Assembly (NCBI GenBank): GCA_024516155.1
Contig: JAJJXM010000027.1
Span: forward strand, 428,001 to 492,000
Length of the DNA: 64,000 nucleotides
Direction: 5' to 3'
Origin: Pyronema omphalodes
Taxonomy: Eukaryota; Ascomycota; Pezizomycetes; Pezizales; Pyronemataceae
The notes under the pieces: generated by a model
What the model saw: the letters and a program-made list of their open reading frames with translations, nothing else
Database searches by the model: none
What the model was told of the DNA's origin: nothing
Program-made: the position numbers and the translations under genes
Shown: one piece after another, positions 36,020-47,300 of the stretch
Position numbering within the stretch: the first letter of the stretch is position 1
Layout of the letters: each line of letters starts with the position of its first letter

Positions 36020-36027
36020 TATAGTCG
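36020..36027 (+). repeat. Right target-site duplication of hAT element
   Basis: TATAGTCG, identical to 34908-34915. Confidence 0.9.
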
Positions 36028-37113
36028 TATAATGGAAATTCGGTTGATAGTTACAAAATCTGATAAATAAAAGACCCTCTATCAGAATATTCTCGTTCTG
36101 TGAATAGAAAGTTTTTAACTACCATGATCCACTTTGCATATACTCTTAGATAATCCCATTACTAATGAAAAGAATTACTGTAACGTAAACTAATTACTAG
36201 CAACAGGGAGCTGAAAGCGGGAGTTACCCCGGATTCGTAGCTCGGGCCAGGGACAGATACTATATGCATACCCTCGAGGGTATCACTTACTATAGGAATT
36301 GCGATGGATGGAGGCTAGAATCTAGTGACCTGAGAAAATAATTACGGCTTACTACATTCTGCCTGGGCTGCCCGCGGAGAAATCATCAATAACAGAATAA
36401 TGCCTGAATCACCGTGGCCTAAATCTCTTTGATATAAACGGCGTCATAAGATATCATGCAGAATAATTACGAAACAGCAGAAAAAACACTTTAGCATAAA
36501 CTTCTTGTTCTTGTTAAGAATCTGATGTCTTATGATGTAACGAGGAAAGAGGAGAAGATGAATGAAGGGTTCGGGCTATATCGAGAAGATGCAAAGGAAG
36601 GTGAACTTCTGTGGTATGGGGAGAAAAATGCCATGCACAGGACATTTAGAAGGGGAAGTGTGAGAAGAATTAAATGAAAAAATGCTTGAGGATTTCTAGA
36701 AGAGATCATCGGTGCTTGAGATGTACCCCAAAAATTTGTAAAAAATGAAAGTCGCCAGGTGCAGCCGCAATGGATCGGGTGATTTTGTATGATGGGCATA
36801 AGTTAACGGAAGCAAATACTTGGATATCCCATGAACGACACGACGAGACGGATGGTTTTTTTACATTTATCGTTCTTGAATATTTAACGTTTCAAAGAAG
36901 TTCAGTCTTTTGGGATTCTTGAAGACTCATGTGGTGTGGAACGATAAATACAGCATAATGAAGATAATACAGTGCTACGGGAGCTTAATCTTCTTCTGAT
37001 ACGATGGAAATAAAACATAAATACAAAAAATTGTCCATTGCGCATGAGTCCCAAAAAAAATCTGGGCGGGTGAGGGTGATAACAATCGTTTGAGTCGTAA
37101 AAGCAATGGCTAA
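36028..37113. other. Intergenic, nothing recognised
   Basis: AT-rich sequence between the hAT element and the 5S rRNA pair. One minus-strand frame (36530-36799) shows no domain and is not accepted. Confidence 0.5.
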
Positions 37114-37232
37114 AACTACAGTATCCGGGATTCCCGTCTGGTCACCCACGACAGTACTAGCCGGACGATATCATGCTTAAATAGCGCAGAGCGGACGGGA
37201 TGCGTTGTATTCATGATTCTATGACCGTAGCT
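37114..37232 (-). rRNA. 5S ribosomal RNA gene, copy 1
   Basis: 119 nt, read on the minus strand, identical over its whole length to copy 2. It folds as 5S rRNA. Helix I pairs the start (GCTACGG) with the end (CTGTAGT); helix II pairs ATCATG with CATGAT; helix III is CGCA/TGCG around the conserved loop TCCCGTCCGCTC. The helix IV hairpin is TGG-GTGA-CCA, and helix V pairs TCCGG with CCGGA. The internal promoter region (TTTAAGC and GGCTAGTAC blocks) is present. A T4 stretch directly follows the 3' end, as needed for RNA polymerase III termination. AT-rich sequence (ATATAG, TTATTTAA) lies 16-28 nt upstream. Ends are placed by helix I and may be off by 1-2 nt. Confidence 0.85.
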
Positions 37233-37890
37233 GGTAAGTTGAATGCTTAAATAACTATATTCTGTTGCTATGAGCATTCATATTCTGTCAGCCATGTGTG
37301 AGATAGCTATGTCGTACGCTCCATTGAGTCCACTGGAGCATGCTCGTGATTATGTATATTAGGAACTAGCAGATGAGTGTATTTTCTTTCACTTCAAAGT
37401 CTCGCTAACATTGATAAGCAGTTTATGTGTAGCAACTTGATCGCATATCCAAGTGATGACATGTTAAAATGTTGGCACTGAGTCGGCGCTGAAAAGGAAA
37501 AACAACCACGGCTCGCGGAGGGCCAACCCTCACACACTAGCGCTACCATTGACTGGCTATCTGAGGATCGGAAAGGCAGGCCAAGGACAATTCATTGCAA
37601 TCACTCACTGATTACATACAATCTGGAGAAGGCGAGGTGCTGGGCAGTGCATATGATGAAGTAGGCTTACATGAGCGCAGGTGCTTATGCTTTATAAAGT
37701 CTGTAGTGAATTGGCTCCCAATAGCCCTTCCTTCGCCTATGGCCACATGCTTGGTCAAATGATTGACCTCTAGAATTACCCACGGGGGATTGCCCCGAAG
37801 TCGTTATCTATTGAACGCTGACCCTCTGATTGTTTTCGAACTCTAAATGTTTAATACTTAGGATATATAAACTTGAGAATAACGTAAATC
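37233..37890. other. Spacer between divergent 5S genes
   Basis: 658 bp that separates the 5' ends of the two 5S genes. The two halves are not similar to each other, so the repeat stops at the 5S start. No coding sequence. Confidence 0.6.
37864..37870 (+). promoter_or_regulatory. Upstream TATA element of 5S copy 2
   Basis: TATATAA at about -27 to -21 relative to the 5S start. Upstream TATA-like boxes near this position are known to be required for 5S transcription in filamentous fungi. Confidence 0.55.
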
Positions 37891-38009
37891 AGCTACGGTC
37901 ATAGAATCATGAATACAACGCATCCCGTCCGCTCTGCGCTATTTAAGCATGATATCGTCCGGCTAGTACTGTCGTGGGTGACCAGACGGGAATCCCGGAT
38001 ACTGTAGTT
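37891..38009 (+). rRNA. 5S ribosomal RNA gene, copy 2
   Basis: 119 nt, plus strand, the mirror image of copy 1 with no difference. Conserved 5S landmarks in order: CTACGGTCATA, CATCCCGTCCGCTCTGCG, TTTAAGC, CCGGCTAGTACT, GGGTGACCA and CGGGAATCC...GGATACTGTAG. All five helices can form (see copy 1). A run of five T follows the 3' end. Dispersed single 5S genes are normal in Pezizomycotina. Two identical copies in opposite orientation 658 bp apart suggest inverted duplication or homogenisation by conversion. Confidence 0.87.
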
Positions 38010-38080
38010 TTTGCCCTTTTTTTTACAACCCAAAGCCGATCGTTATCACCCTCACCTGCATTTTTTATTTTGTAGTATAT
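38010..38080 (+). repeat. 5S 3' flank homologous to flank of copy 1
   Basis: After the terminator, both 5S copies share diverged but clear flanking sequence of about 60-70 bp. GTTATCACCCTCACC here matches the reverse complement of GGTGAGGGTGATAAC at about 37067-37081. The duplication unit therefore extended beyond the RNA gene on the 3' side only. Confidence 0.7.
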
Positions 38081-38455
38081 AAGTAATACCATAGTAACAA
38101 GCGTAAGTTGTGACGGTTATGTCTAAGTGAGTCATGAATATCAGCGCAGTGATTGGAAATTTGTGGGTGAAATATGTATTAACAACAACGAGCGAGGCAA
38201 GATTAAAAGTAGAGTGATTCTACTTCAGCGGCTATGGGCAAAGAAAAAGTCGAGGTAAGTGGAGGTGATGATGGCAGCTCTGCAATTATCTGAAAAGCTA
38301 GACAACGCGCCTTGTGGATAATAATCAAAAGGAACTACATACAGTAATTTCATTGTCACATATAATTATGCTACAAGCTCTATGAGCTCCGTAACAGCGT
38401 GTTTCCAACGGATTGCGATGAGGAGATCAAGGTCTAGGGTTACGTTGAGACTATC

Positions 38456-38549
38456 TATCCATGGTCATTCATCATGGATAAAAGAAGCCCCATCCTTTCT
38501 GCGCTATTTAAGAACGGTATCCCTCAGACGGAAATACTGGATACAAGAG
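38456..38549 (+). pseudogene. 5S rRNA pseudogene with internal deletion
   Basis: This segment aligns to the intact copies: GGTCATTCATCATGGATA near the start, CATCC then TCTGCGCTATTTAAG in the middle, and CAGACGGAAAT then GGATAC near the end. The part equal to helix IV (CTAGTACTGTCGTGGGTGAC in the intact gene) is missing, and scattered substitutions break helices I and II. It is a truncated, non-functional relic. Confidence 0.7.
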
Positions 38550-39616
38550 TGTTTGTCTTGCAATTATTGTTTTACTTTTCTGACACATGTCTATCAGGTC
38601 GGTGCTCTGGGGATATTTCTCAATATTAGAGAGCCCACTTGTACGATAACCCTTTGAAAGCCATACGACCCATATCGGCATTGTTATCTTTTCTTTCATT
38701 AACCAAATGAGGCCGTTATATAGAGATATTCCAACTACATGACAATTCTTCAACAATGTCGATCATATCTCGATCCAAGTAGCAAACCGGTGAGTTGTAA
38801 TCATGTATCTACATGTACCTGCAAGGCACCTACATAACCGAGGAAACGAGAAAATTCCCCGTCGTACGGCTGTGCCCGAGTACGATGATCACCCCGCACT
38901 CGAGTCATCATGGCTCACTTTGAGAGGAAGGTGCAGGTAGTTTGTGCAGCAGTAGTATGTCGTCCACGTGGCGTAGTAACTAATCTTTGAGACATATCGC
39001 GTCTTAACGACATATCTATTTCCAAGAATTTTGAAAGCTTAAATTATCAAGTCAAACGGAGCTTCTGGAGTAAACTCTAGGCGAATTTTGAAGAGTTGTA
39101 TTAAGTCTGATTCTATGGCAGTTGGGCATCTTTACTGTAATCATTCATGATATTATACAAAAAAGTCTCATGTTGAGGTTTGGGTTAGCCATTGAAGAAA
39201 TATTATCTCGATTCTGTCAGTGAAAAATTTTGCCTAAATAGTTTATTGAACGTGCTGAACCGAAAACCTTAAATAGTTCCCGTCGTCTATCTTCCGGATA
39301 TTATGATTGGAAATGCCATAACGAGTGATATATTGTGTTCCGGAGCTTCAAAGTGGGTAAATAGACCCCACTCCCGCTGTCAGCAGGGTATTGGGTATCT
39401 ATTTATTGGTCGAATTGATGGCGAGATCCGGAAAGCAAAACGCAAACGTAAACTAAGCCATAATCATTCTGGTCCAGTTCTGGGGATTCAAATGGAGGGA
39501 GCTCCCCACTTTGCCTGTTACCGGGACGCGAAGCACGAAGCAGGAAGACTTCTAACCAGTTGACACAGAACCACGAAACCCAAAGCTTGAAGGAGATCAA
39601 AAACACAATAGACATC
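38550..39616. other. Intergenic region upstream of the FAD oxidase
   Basis: Nothing recognised beyond the expected promoter of the gene at 39617. Confidence 0.5.
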
Positions 39617-41193
39617 ATGAAGGTTCCAGGCTCTATTATCATTGTTGGATCCGGCGAGTTCGGTCGTAAGTTAACACCTCCCCTCATGATGTCAACCCCT
39701 TCCAAAGCTTTGCACAGCTCCACAAAGCTTCCCGAAGCTCTCGTAATTAACCCCGCTCTATAGTTTCCACCGCGCTCGCTCTTACCACCCGTCCCACCTT
39801 CTCCAATACAAAAATAACCGTTCTCGATCGTCTCCCCTTCCCAGCCTCCGATGGCAGCAGCATCGACAGTTCTCGTATCGTGCGTCCGGACTACAGCGAC
39901 CCCGATTATGCGCGTTTATGTCATCATGCACAACGCATTTGGCGCGGGGATGTACCTTCTGATCCTCTCCATGGCATTGGCTCAGAGAATAGATACACAG
40001 AGCAGGGCCTAGTTTTAACAGCTGAAGCAGGATCTGGGGAGTATGTAGAGAAATCTTTTTCTACTGTTGGGAGGGTGTTGAAGGAAGTTGGGGCACGGTG
40101 TGAGCTGGAGTTGTTGAAGGATGAGACGGGGATAATGAGGGCTTGTAAGGGAATCACGCAGAAGGCAAGGGGGATACAGCCTTTTGGACAGAGGGGGTAT
40201 GTTAACTGGACTTCTGGATGGGCGAATGCAGAGGATGCGGTCAGATTTGTTAGGAAGCGAGTAGAGGAAACAGGGAGGGTGAGGTTTGAGGAGGCGGCGG
40301 TGGTGGGCTTGATTGAAGAGGGAGGGAAGGTTGTGGGGGTGAAGCTTAAGGATGGAGGGGAGAGGAGGGCGGATTTGGTAGTACTTGCTACTGGGGCGTG
40401 GACACCGGGTTTGGTGAATCTTGAGGGGAGGACGGTGGCGACGGGACAGGCATTGGCATATCTCAAGTTAACGGAGGAGGAGTATCAGGAGATTAAGGAT
40501 ATGCCGGTGGTGTTTAATTTGAGTAATGGTATGTCCATGGGAAGAACATACATGAAAGAGTGAGAACTGATGAGACAGGTATATTTTTTATCGTTCAGTA
40601 TGATAGAGTCTTGAAGATTGCCAGGCATGCTGCGGGGTATTTGCACCTGGATTCGGACGGAATATCGAGGCCGCGTACTGCTGTAACTCACCCGGGACTT
40701 GAGATCCCAGAAGAATCTCGAAAGGAACTTCATGAAGCTGTAAAGAAGTTCCTTCCTCAGATACCACACAGGGAGTTTGAGAAAACCAGATTGTGCTGGT
40801 ATAACGATACGTAAGTTCTCCTACTCTGGATACTCCCTTTTCGCACTTTTTCTTTACTGGCCAGTGTATCGTGGCAATACATATGCTGACTCTGATAGTG
40901 CAACCGGCGATTTCATCGTGGACTATCATCCGGAGAAGAAAGGGCTGTTTTTAGCAACCGGGGGAAGTGGCCATGGCTTCAAATTCTTGCCAATCATAGG
41001 ACGTCACATTGTCGATATTCTCGAAGGGGTCGAGGGCGCCGAGTACAAGGCAAAGTGGAAGTGGCCTCAACAGCGTGAGCTTGTTGTCACCAAAGATGGT
41101 AGTCGAGGTGGGCAAGGGGTTCATGTGTACTTGACAAAAGACGGAAAGGAGGATCGAGAGGAGAAGGGGGCTGGATTTACAGCTAAACTATAG
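39617..41193 (+). CDS. Peroxisomal FAD-dependent amino-acid/amine oxidase (MSOX / saccharopine-oxidase family)
   Basis: Four exons: 39617-39665, 39764-40528, 40579-40810 and 40899-41193, with introns of 98, 50 and 88 nt. All junctions are in frame, giving 446 residues. The N-terminus has a Rossmann dinucleotide-binding motif IIIVGSGEFGLSTA (GSGEFG at 11-16), then ITVLDR with the acidic residue that ends the second strand, and SSRIVRPDY, typical of the monomeric sarcosine oxidase fold. The C-terminal part holds LCWYNDTATGDFIVDYHP, whose Cys is at the position of the covalent FAD-linking Cys of the family, and GGSGHGFKFLPIIGRHI, which closes the flavin site. The last residues are AKL, a PTS1 peroxisomal signal expected for an H2O2-producing oxidase. 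Relatives act on sarcosine, pipecolate, saccharopine or fructosyl amino acids; sequence alone does not decide which. The start chosen is the only ATG with the Rossmann motif close behind. The gene appears intact. Confidence 0.92.
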
Positions 41194-43160
41194 TAATGTA
41201 CTTGTACAAAAGGAAGGCGAGAACGAGAACGACTGTTACGAGAAATAAGAGCAATTATCTATCTATTTAGGGGTCGTAGTCGGGTGATATTTTGTTTGGA
41301 GCTCCGCGGGAGTCAGTAAGGCGGATGGAGCGTGGAGGGGGAGAAGTTAGGGTGGAATGAGTTAGGGCATGCATTTGCGGGTTGGGGCGGCCAACAGAAA
41401 AATACCAGACCTTTTGTGCGTATGTAGCCAGTGGCGGAATAAATCCGGCTGACCTAAAATCTGGTGTCCGGAAGAACACACTGAACAACGAACGAACACC
41501 GAACTTTCCTTCTTCTTTAAGGTTTCTCGTTCGATTCCTTGTCGCCGCTCCTGTAGGATGCGCGTGCTGTGTCTCTTCGCATCCTCTTAACCTTCCCAAA
41601 ATTCGCATCGCGTTCCCTTGAACAGTTTCTTCAATCGAACTTTAACCTAAACGCAATCAGGGATTGATGCCTGTAGGTAATGCATTCTGCAACTTGCGGC
41701 GCATGCTCATGCTTGCTGCAAGAAAAAAAAATACAGAAACTCTGAATTTTTCACAGAGAAATAGAGCGGGGAAAAAGGACGGATAAGGGATGGATAAGAA
41801 ATTCGCATTTTTCAGCCACAAATGTCGGTAAACAAAAAAAAATCGTCAGATAAAATCACGGGGACAACCGCGGGTATGTGTCACAATAAATCATTCATTT
41901 ACAATGCGGGGCATCTCGGAAACAACCGTCGTAAACAAACCATCCAATTCGTCCGTGTAACGGAAACACCCGCTATGTACCCTACGGCTTGATGAACGGG
42001 TTATCCTGGGCACTCCCTGGGCAACCTGGGCACCGCCACAACTTTTGCCACCTATCATAAGCCATCCATACTATAATTCGTCTAGCCCAGGGAGCCCTTT
42101 ATATTTTTACCGGCCTAGAAACTTTGATCAAAATCCGTCATGAACCCACTGACATCCGTGCTATCACCGCAGGCGATGATGACATTTCGCCGCAGCCCGG
42201 CTCTCGGACCTTTGTGGGGTGGAGCCCAACTGAGAGGTCTAAGTAATTATATAGCACCACATATATGGCCGGACATAGACTCAAGATCTCAATTCAGTCC
42301 GTTTATTGGCTGAACCATACTAAGTGCCATTGGCTTTCCCTGGGCGCTCCTTAGACTCTCTGGGGTCAGATGTCTACAGTCGATGAGGTCAAAGGCGCCG
42401 CGGCAAGTTTGCTTCTGGAGTAGCTTGTCGGGCAGCGCGGAGAATGCTGGTTGCGTTGACAACACAACACCGCATGGAACATGCACGTACGAGTTACCAA
42501 ACGGTCAGAACAACAAACCGTCTTGTGATGAGTGTATGTATAGATATCAGACGGTAAGGTTGAAGAGAAGGTCACTGTCGTTAAAGGTCAGTATCATGAA
42601 GACAAAGACGTATTATTGAAATCAATGGAAATAATGATTGAGTGAAGTTATGATTTCTTCCATTCTTTAGGAGTATCATCGTCATCATACATAACTCTTA
42701 TCGGCCGTTCTTCTCGTTATCCCCCACCCTAATCCAGATATCATTCTCTCTTTCCCCGACCACCAAATAATAAAAATACAGTAGTTCCTTTTTTGTGTAG
42801 AAAATCCCATAAAATCCAACAACTCCATCTAAAATTCGAAACCACCAACAAGGGGAATCGAGCATTGTACTCCGCGTTTACTGCGTGAGTATATCTGCAG
42901 TATGTGTAACTTTTTGCCGTTCGTAAAGAGAGCGCAAAACAATGGAAAAAAAATAATCAAAAGCAAAGTAACAAATAACCACCCAGCAAAAATATAAGCA
43001 AACGCCATAAACAAGGGACAAAGGAAAAATGAAAGGAAATGATGTCCTAAAGACAACGCAGGATTATAAGTTCGTCTATCCCAACCGTGTCTTCCAGAGA
43101 TCGAAAAGCGGCCGTCAAAATCGTACACCCCAATTGCCAACAGTCTTCATTGGTCTTTCT
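41194..43160. other. Convergent intergenic region
   Basis: Nearly 2 kb holding 3' ends of both neighbours. The minus-strand frame around 41267-41608 and other frames have no recognisable domain. No tRNA could be folded from the T-arm-like GTTCGATTC near 41529. Confidence 0.5.
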
Positions 43161-44350
43161 TTAGAAATCCAATAGGTCATCAAGCTCGTCCAACTCAATG
43201 CTCTCAGGAGTTCCAAGGTGGATTCCGAGTTCTCCACCCCAAGAGCAAAGTTCCGGCTTATCAACAAACTCAGCATGGCGAACAGGTCTCTCAGGGGTCT
43301 GAGGGGCTTTCTCCAACGCAACCCTCTTTGAATCTCTCTCGTCCTTCTCGGGGGTTTCAAGTCCCGCAGTATATCCAAGTAGATCGGCCGTCTCATCAAG
43401 AGTACCCTCGTCTCCCCCAGCTCCCTCATATTCCTCTCTGGTTCTTTTTGTAGGGGTCCGATTTGAGTGAACACGGGAAGCCCGACGCTCAATATAAAGC
43501 GCAGACTGCGAGAACTCTCTTTCATCACCCTCTAGGGGAGGGGAAACTAAAACATTCTTGCGCATGCTAGCACTTGAAATCATGCTTAGAGGAGCCGAAA
43601 CAAGACTTCCAGTATCCGTAGATTCTCCGTCGTCGAGTTCGTGAGAGGAAAGATCAACTTCAGGCGAAGGAGATAACTCAATGCGCCTTCTGTATTCTTC
43701 CTCCTCCTCGTCGGTTAATGCGGGTGATACAACGCTGCGGCGAGGCATGGTGTGCTCATTGTCTGGGAATGATTGGTGGGGCTGTGTGGTCAAGTAATAG
43801 TATATGCGACGTGTGTTTTGGGTTTTCGCAATAACGGCATATTCGGAACGTTTAAGGTAGTTATTGATGCGCGTAGTGATGAGAGCACTTGGAGAAGGAC
43901 TATGAAATTGTCAGCATGTCTTATTCTCGCTATGTAATTCCGGTCGCGGTAGGCGGGACGGAAAGCGGGGAGGAAGGGGGGGGGGGGGGGTCACGGCGCA
44001 TACCTTTCAAGATTGATAGCAGGAGCAAGTGATATAGCCAATTCTTTAGCACTGTGAGGACGATTTCCAGTATCTTCCAACTGTCTAACAACCCTCGCTA
44101 CAACGTCGTCGTTGATGGATGCATAGTCGATCTCGCATCCGGAAGGCAACGGAGAGGGAGGAGGTGTTGGCTCATACCGATTGCTCGCACTTTGTGTCAC
44201 TGGGGAAAATGAATCGCGTTTCACTTTTTTTGTGGGGTGATGCTCAGACTTTGCTGATGCGGGTGGAGTTTGATGGCTTCTTGAACTCGATGGCAATTGG
44301 ATTCCAAGAGATGGCAATGAAAGCGATTTGCGGCGGGTGTTGTATGGCAT
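43161..44350 (-). CDS. GDS1-like winged-helix putative regulator
   Basis: Two exons, 44004-44350 and 43161-43899, with a 104-nt intron (donor GTATGC, acceptor CATAG), yielding 361 residues. The N-terminus MPYNTRRKSLSLPSLGIQLP is basic and nuclear-like, followed by a disordered Pro/Ser/Lys region with KKVKR. Residues about 90-165 form the ordered part: INDDVVARVVRQLEDTGNRPHSAKELAISLA, then SPSPSALITTRINNYLKR across the splice junction, then VIAKTQNTRRIYYYLTTQPHQ. This pattern (helix, helix, RINxYLKR recognition helix, YYYLTT strand) is shared with fungal proteins annotated as GDS1 winged-helix domain proteins. The second half is acidic and disordered (EEEEEYRRR, SPSPEVDLSSHELDDGEST), ends ELDELDDLLDF and could be an activation region. 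Role as a DNA-binding regulator is inferred from fold only. The 15-nt poly-G tract lies in the intron near its donor. Confidence 0.8.
43976..43990. repeat. Poly-G tract (15 nt) inside an intron
   Basis: Equals poly-C on the coding (minus) strand of the GDS1-like gene. It lies within the intron (43900-44003), 13 nt from the donor. Confidence 0.9.
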
Positions 44351-47300
44351 TTGAATTTGTATTATGTCTAAAGATTCTCAAAAAAACAGATATGAACTTT
44401 CTTTGAGAGTGTCTCTATTCCTCGGTAGATGGTGTTCTTATTGTTGCTGTTACTGCGATGGGCGTCTGGTGTATGGGTAGAATGTCGGTCGGTGCTTGTT
44501 ATTGCTTGGGGTGGCGAAAGAGCGGGCGACTGAGAGCGAACGTAACGCTTTCGATTGGTTTCGTTTATGGGGTGGGAATTCTTGTTGAAAGTGTTGAATT
44601 CAGTGGGGTAAAAAAAAAAGAAGGATAATCGTCTCTGGTTCGTAAATTTCTCAGATTTATGGGCTGTGATGGGGGGAATTCAAATGTTAGATATATGTTC
44701 CGCACTTCTGACTTGCGATAACAAGGACCTCTTTCTTGGTATGTCAGGAGGGTAGTCGTCTGGAGAGGTGGAAAGGGGTTTATCGGGGCCGGGAGGAGGA
44801 GGAAAAAAAAAACTTACCAATAAAAAATGTTCGACTCTGGGGTGGGATGGATGGGCAGACGATGCGGTTTCTGCACAACAATTCGCAGGGATGCGGCTAG
44901 CCTTTGGGAGGGGTTCAAGTAGCTAAAAAAGAGGCGGCGATAATCCCGGCCTGCTTGTGAAGTCGCTGGGCTGGTCTGGGGCAAGGCGAAGATGCGACGA
45001 TAAGTGCGACAGAGGCAGTGAGGTCCTATCTGATGGTGGTGGGTCGTAGTGGCCAGAGGCGCTGATGGCTCGGGCGATGGGAAGTCCTTTTGGATTTGAT
45101 GAGAACGGGGTAACAGCAAATAGTTACGGTATCCTGTCCGATGACTACGTGATTGTTTCTGGAATATAGATATCCCTCCAAAGGTATTCGTCTTTTCGTT
45201 TGTTGGATTAGACGTAATGTTGGTTCATGCAATAACTGTGATTGGTCTGTGTGTGGCTGTTGACATATTCATCGACAGTACGTAGACGGACTTGGATTTC
45301 TCTATGATATCGAGATCCGGAACACGGTGCGACATCAAGCGATAGAAAAACTACTAGAGACTCTTGATACATGACTACAGCAAATATGACGAATAATGAG
45401 AGTCTTCTGCCTTGATGAGTAGAATACAACAACGAGGGTGTTGCCGTTGGAAAATACGACGATTGACTCTTTTCGCCTTGGACAGTGTGTCAGAGGCACA
45501 AACTTCCCAGACTGGACACACACACAACCTGGCGAAATAATCCCAATCAGACGTTCGGATGAAACGTACGGTAGTGCTCTAGAGATACATAGATTGACAA
45601 TCATGTAGAAGGTGGCACCGAAGGGATCTTTACCGCAGAGGTTTCTATTCCATCCCGATGCGACACCCAACAGCGCATTTTATACCCCCCCTAAACGCTT
45701 AGGAAGGCGACTTTGGCTGGAAACTCAACCAAAAGCACAGAAATTCCTATATGCTTCACCATTCTCAGACTGCTTTCATGTCATACTGTCTCTGTTCGTC
45801 GACTGCCTACATGATCAACATGTGACTTTCACACACCTGCCAACTGTTGAAGATCTTGGGGGCGGTTCTGGTTGATTGCGGAGACGATAAGCGTAGACGC
45901 AGTGAAGATCTTCGACCAGTAAGCTTACGCTCTTTCCTCACAACAAATCTCATCAAAAACTGGAAGAAAGTTATGTATGTACCAGAAGGATTTGAAATTG
46001 ATTGGTATCACTCCCTGAATGTGGCACGTGCAAATCGCGTTGTTCCGGACAAATGTCTGGCAGCGCCCGCATATGTATGTGTGGCTGGATCGCAGCTCCC
46101 CGGTTGAATCTGTGGCTGACAGACATCCGCATTCCAAGCGACTTTGCTACGCCAGATAGGGTACACAACCATAAAGTAGTGGGATGTTTCAAATTTCCGT
46201 TTCTAACATCACAATAAACTCCCACTTTCTCCTACTACGTTGCAATTTCGAAATTAGCTCCTCCGTAGGCAATTCCGTGTACATATTTTTCGAAACTGCC
46301 GACAAAACAATCTCACGGAGAAAAAAATTGTACTGCATAATTTCCTGTCAAGTCAAAAAATTCGCTACTTGTTATGTGGAGCCACCGTAATTTTTCTGTA
46401 TCATGTATATGTATGGTGCACCATACTCGCAGGTACATACATATACATACCGTAGGGTGATTTGGTCGCTATTCTAGTGTGTCGCCTAGAGAAGAAAATA
46501 TCCTGGGCATAAGATTTAGCTGCAAATTGGCGCCCCTCTAATCCACTCTAGAAGAGCCGGAAGTTTCGAAAGCACAATAAGTTTCCAGGCTTTAGAGCGC
46601 TAAGCTCAAAGTGTAGTCTTATGCTTGCTAGCCTGAAGCAATTCGGACTCCACCATGAAAAAAAAAAAAACTGGACGATTGATGTTCGTACGTATGATGA
46701 AGCGGCGCGGGAGTTTATGCCATTTGCCTTCCCAAAATGCCGTTTGGATACCCGCCAAAGGTGCGCATAAGCCCGTCAAAAGGATATCTATATCGGGGAA
46801 AGGTTCACAACGGGATGTAGAAACCACGAGACATTTCTACAGATTTGGAAATTCGGGAGGCTCGGATTGGTAGATTTCAGTTCCGAATTGCCGAGACACG
46901 CGACCGACCTCCAATTGACTTTTTGGAGACAGAACATAGCAACAGAACCTAAAGATATCTTTGGATGATATCAGTCAGGACCCATGGCAGAAACGGGACG
47001 GGAGTTGTGTATACGTATGTACACGGGTAACCCACGGATAACAGCCGTGCCGTTCTAATTGTTGTGTGTGTGTGTATGCAGTTTGGCAGAAGTGTAAACA
47101 GAATAACGCTTAGCCTCTGGATGCTATCGAATCTGGGTATGGATATAAAAATCAAAACGCACAGCATCAACGTTAACGTCACTGTTGATCGTGACGGATG
47201 AAGTGAGAAGACCTGCCTTTTACATGTGAGGATCTTCCGGTAGGCGGCTGTATTCTGAATGGAAACCTGTGTAACGAATGAGCCGCCCAGAAACCCATGA

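Noticed and set aside
41500..41570. GTTCGATTC near 41529, resembling a tRNA T arm
   Set aside because: The neighbouring bases cannot form the T stem or an acceptor stem.
45612..45875. 87-codon plus-strand frame
   Set aside because: Short, no domain; overlapping frames of equal quality exist on the other strand.
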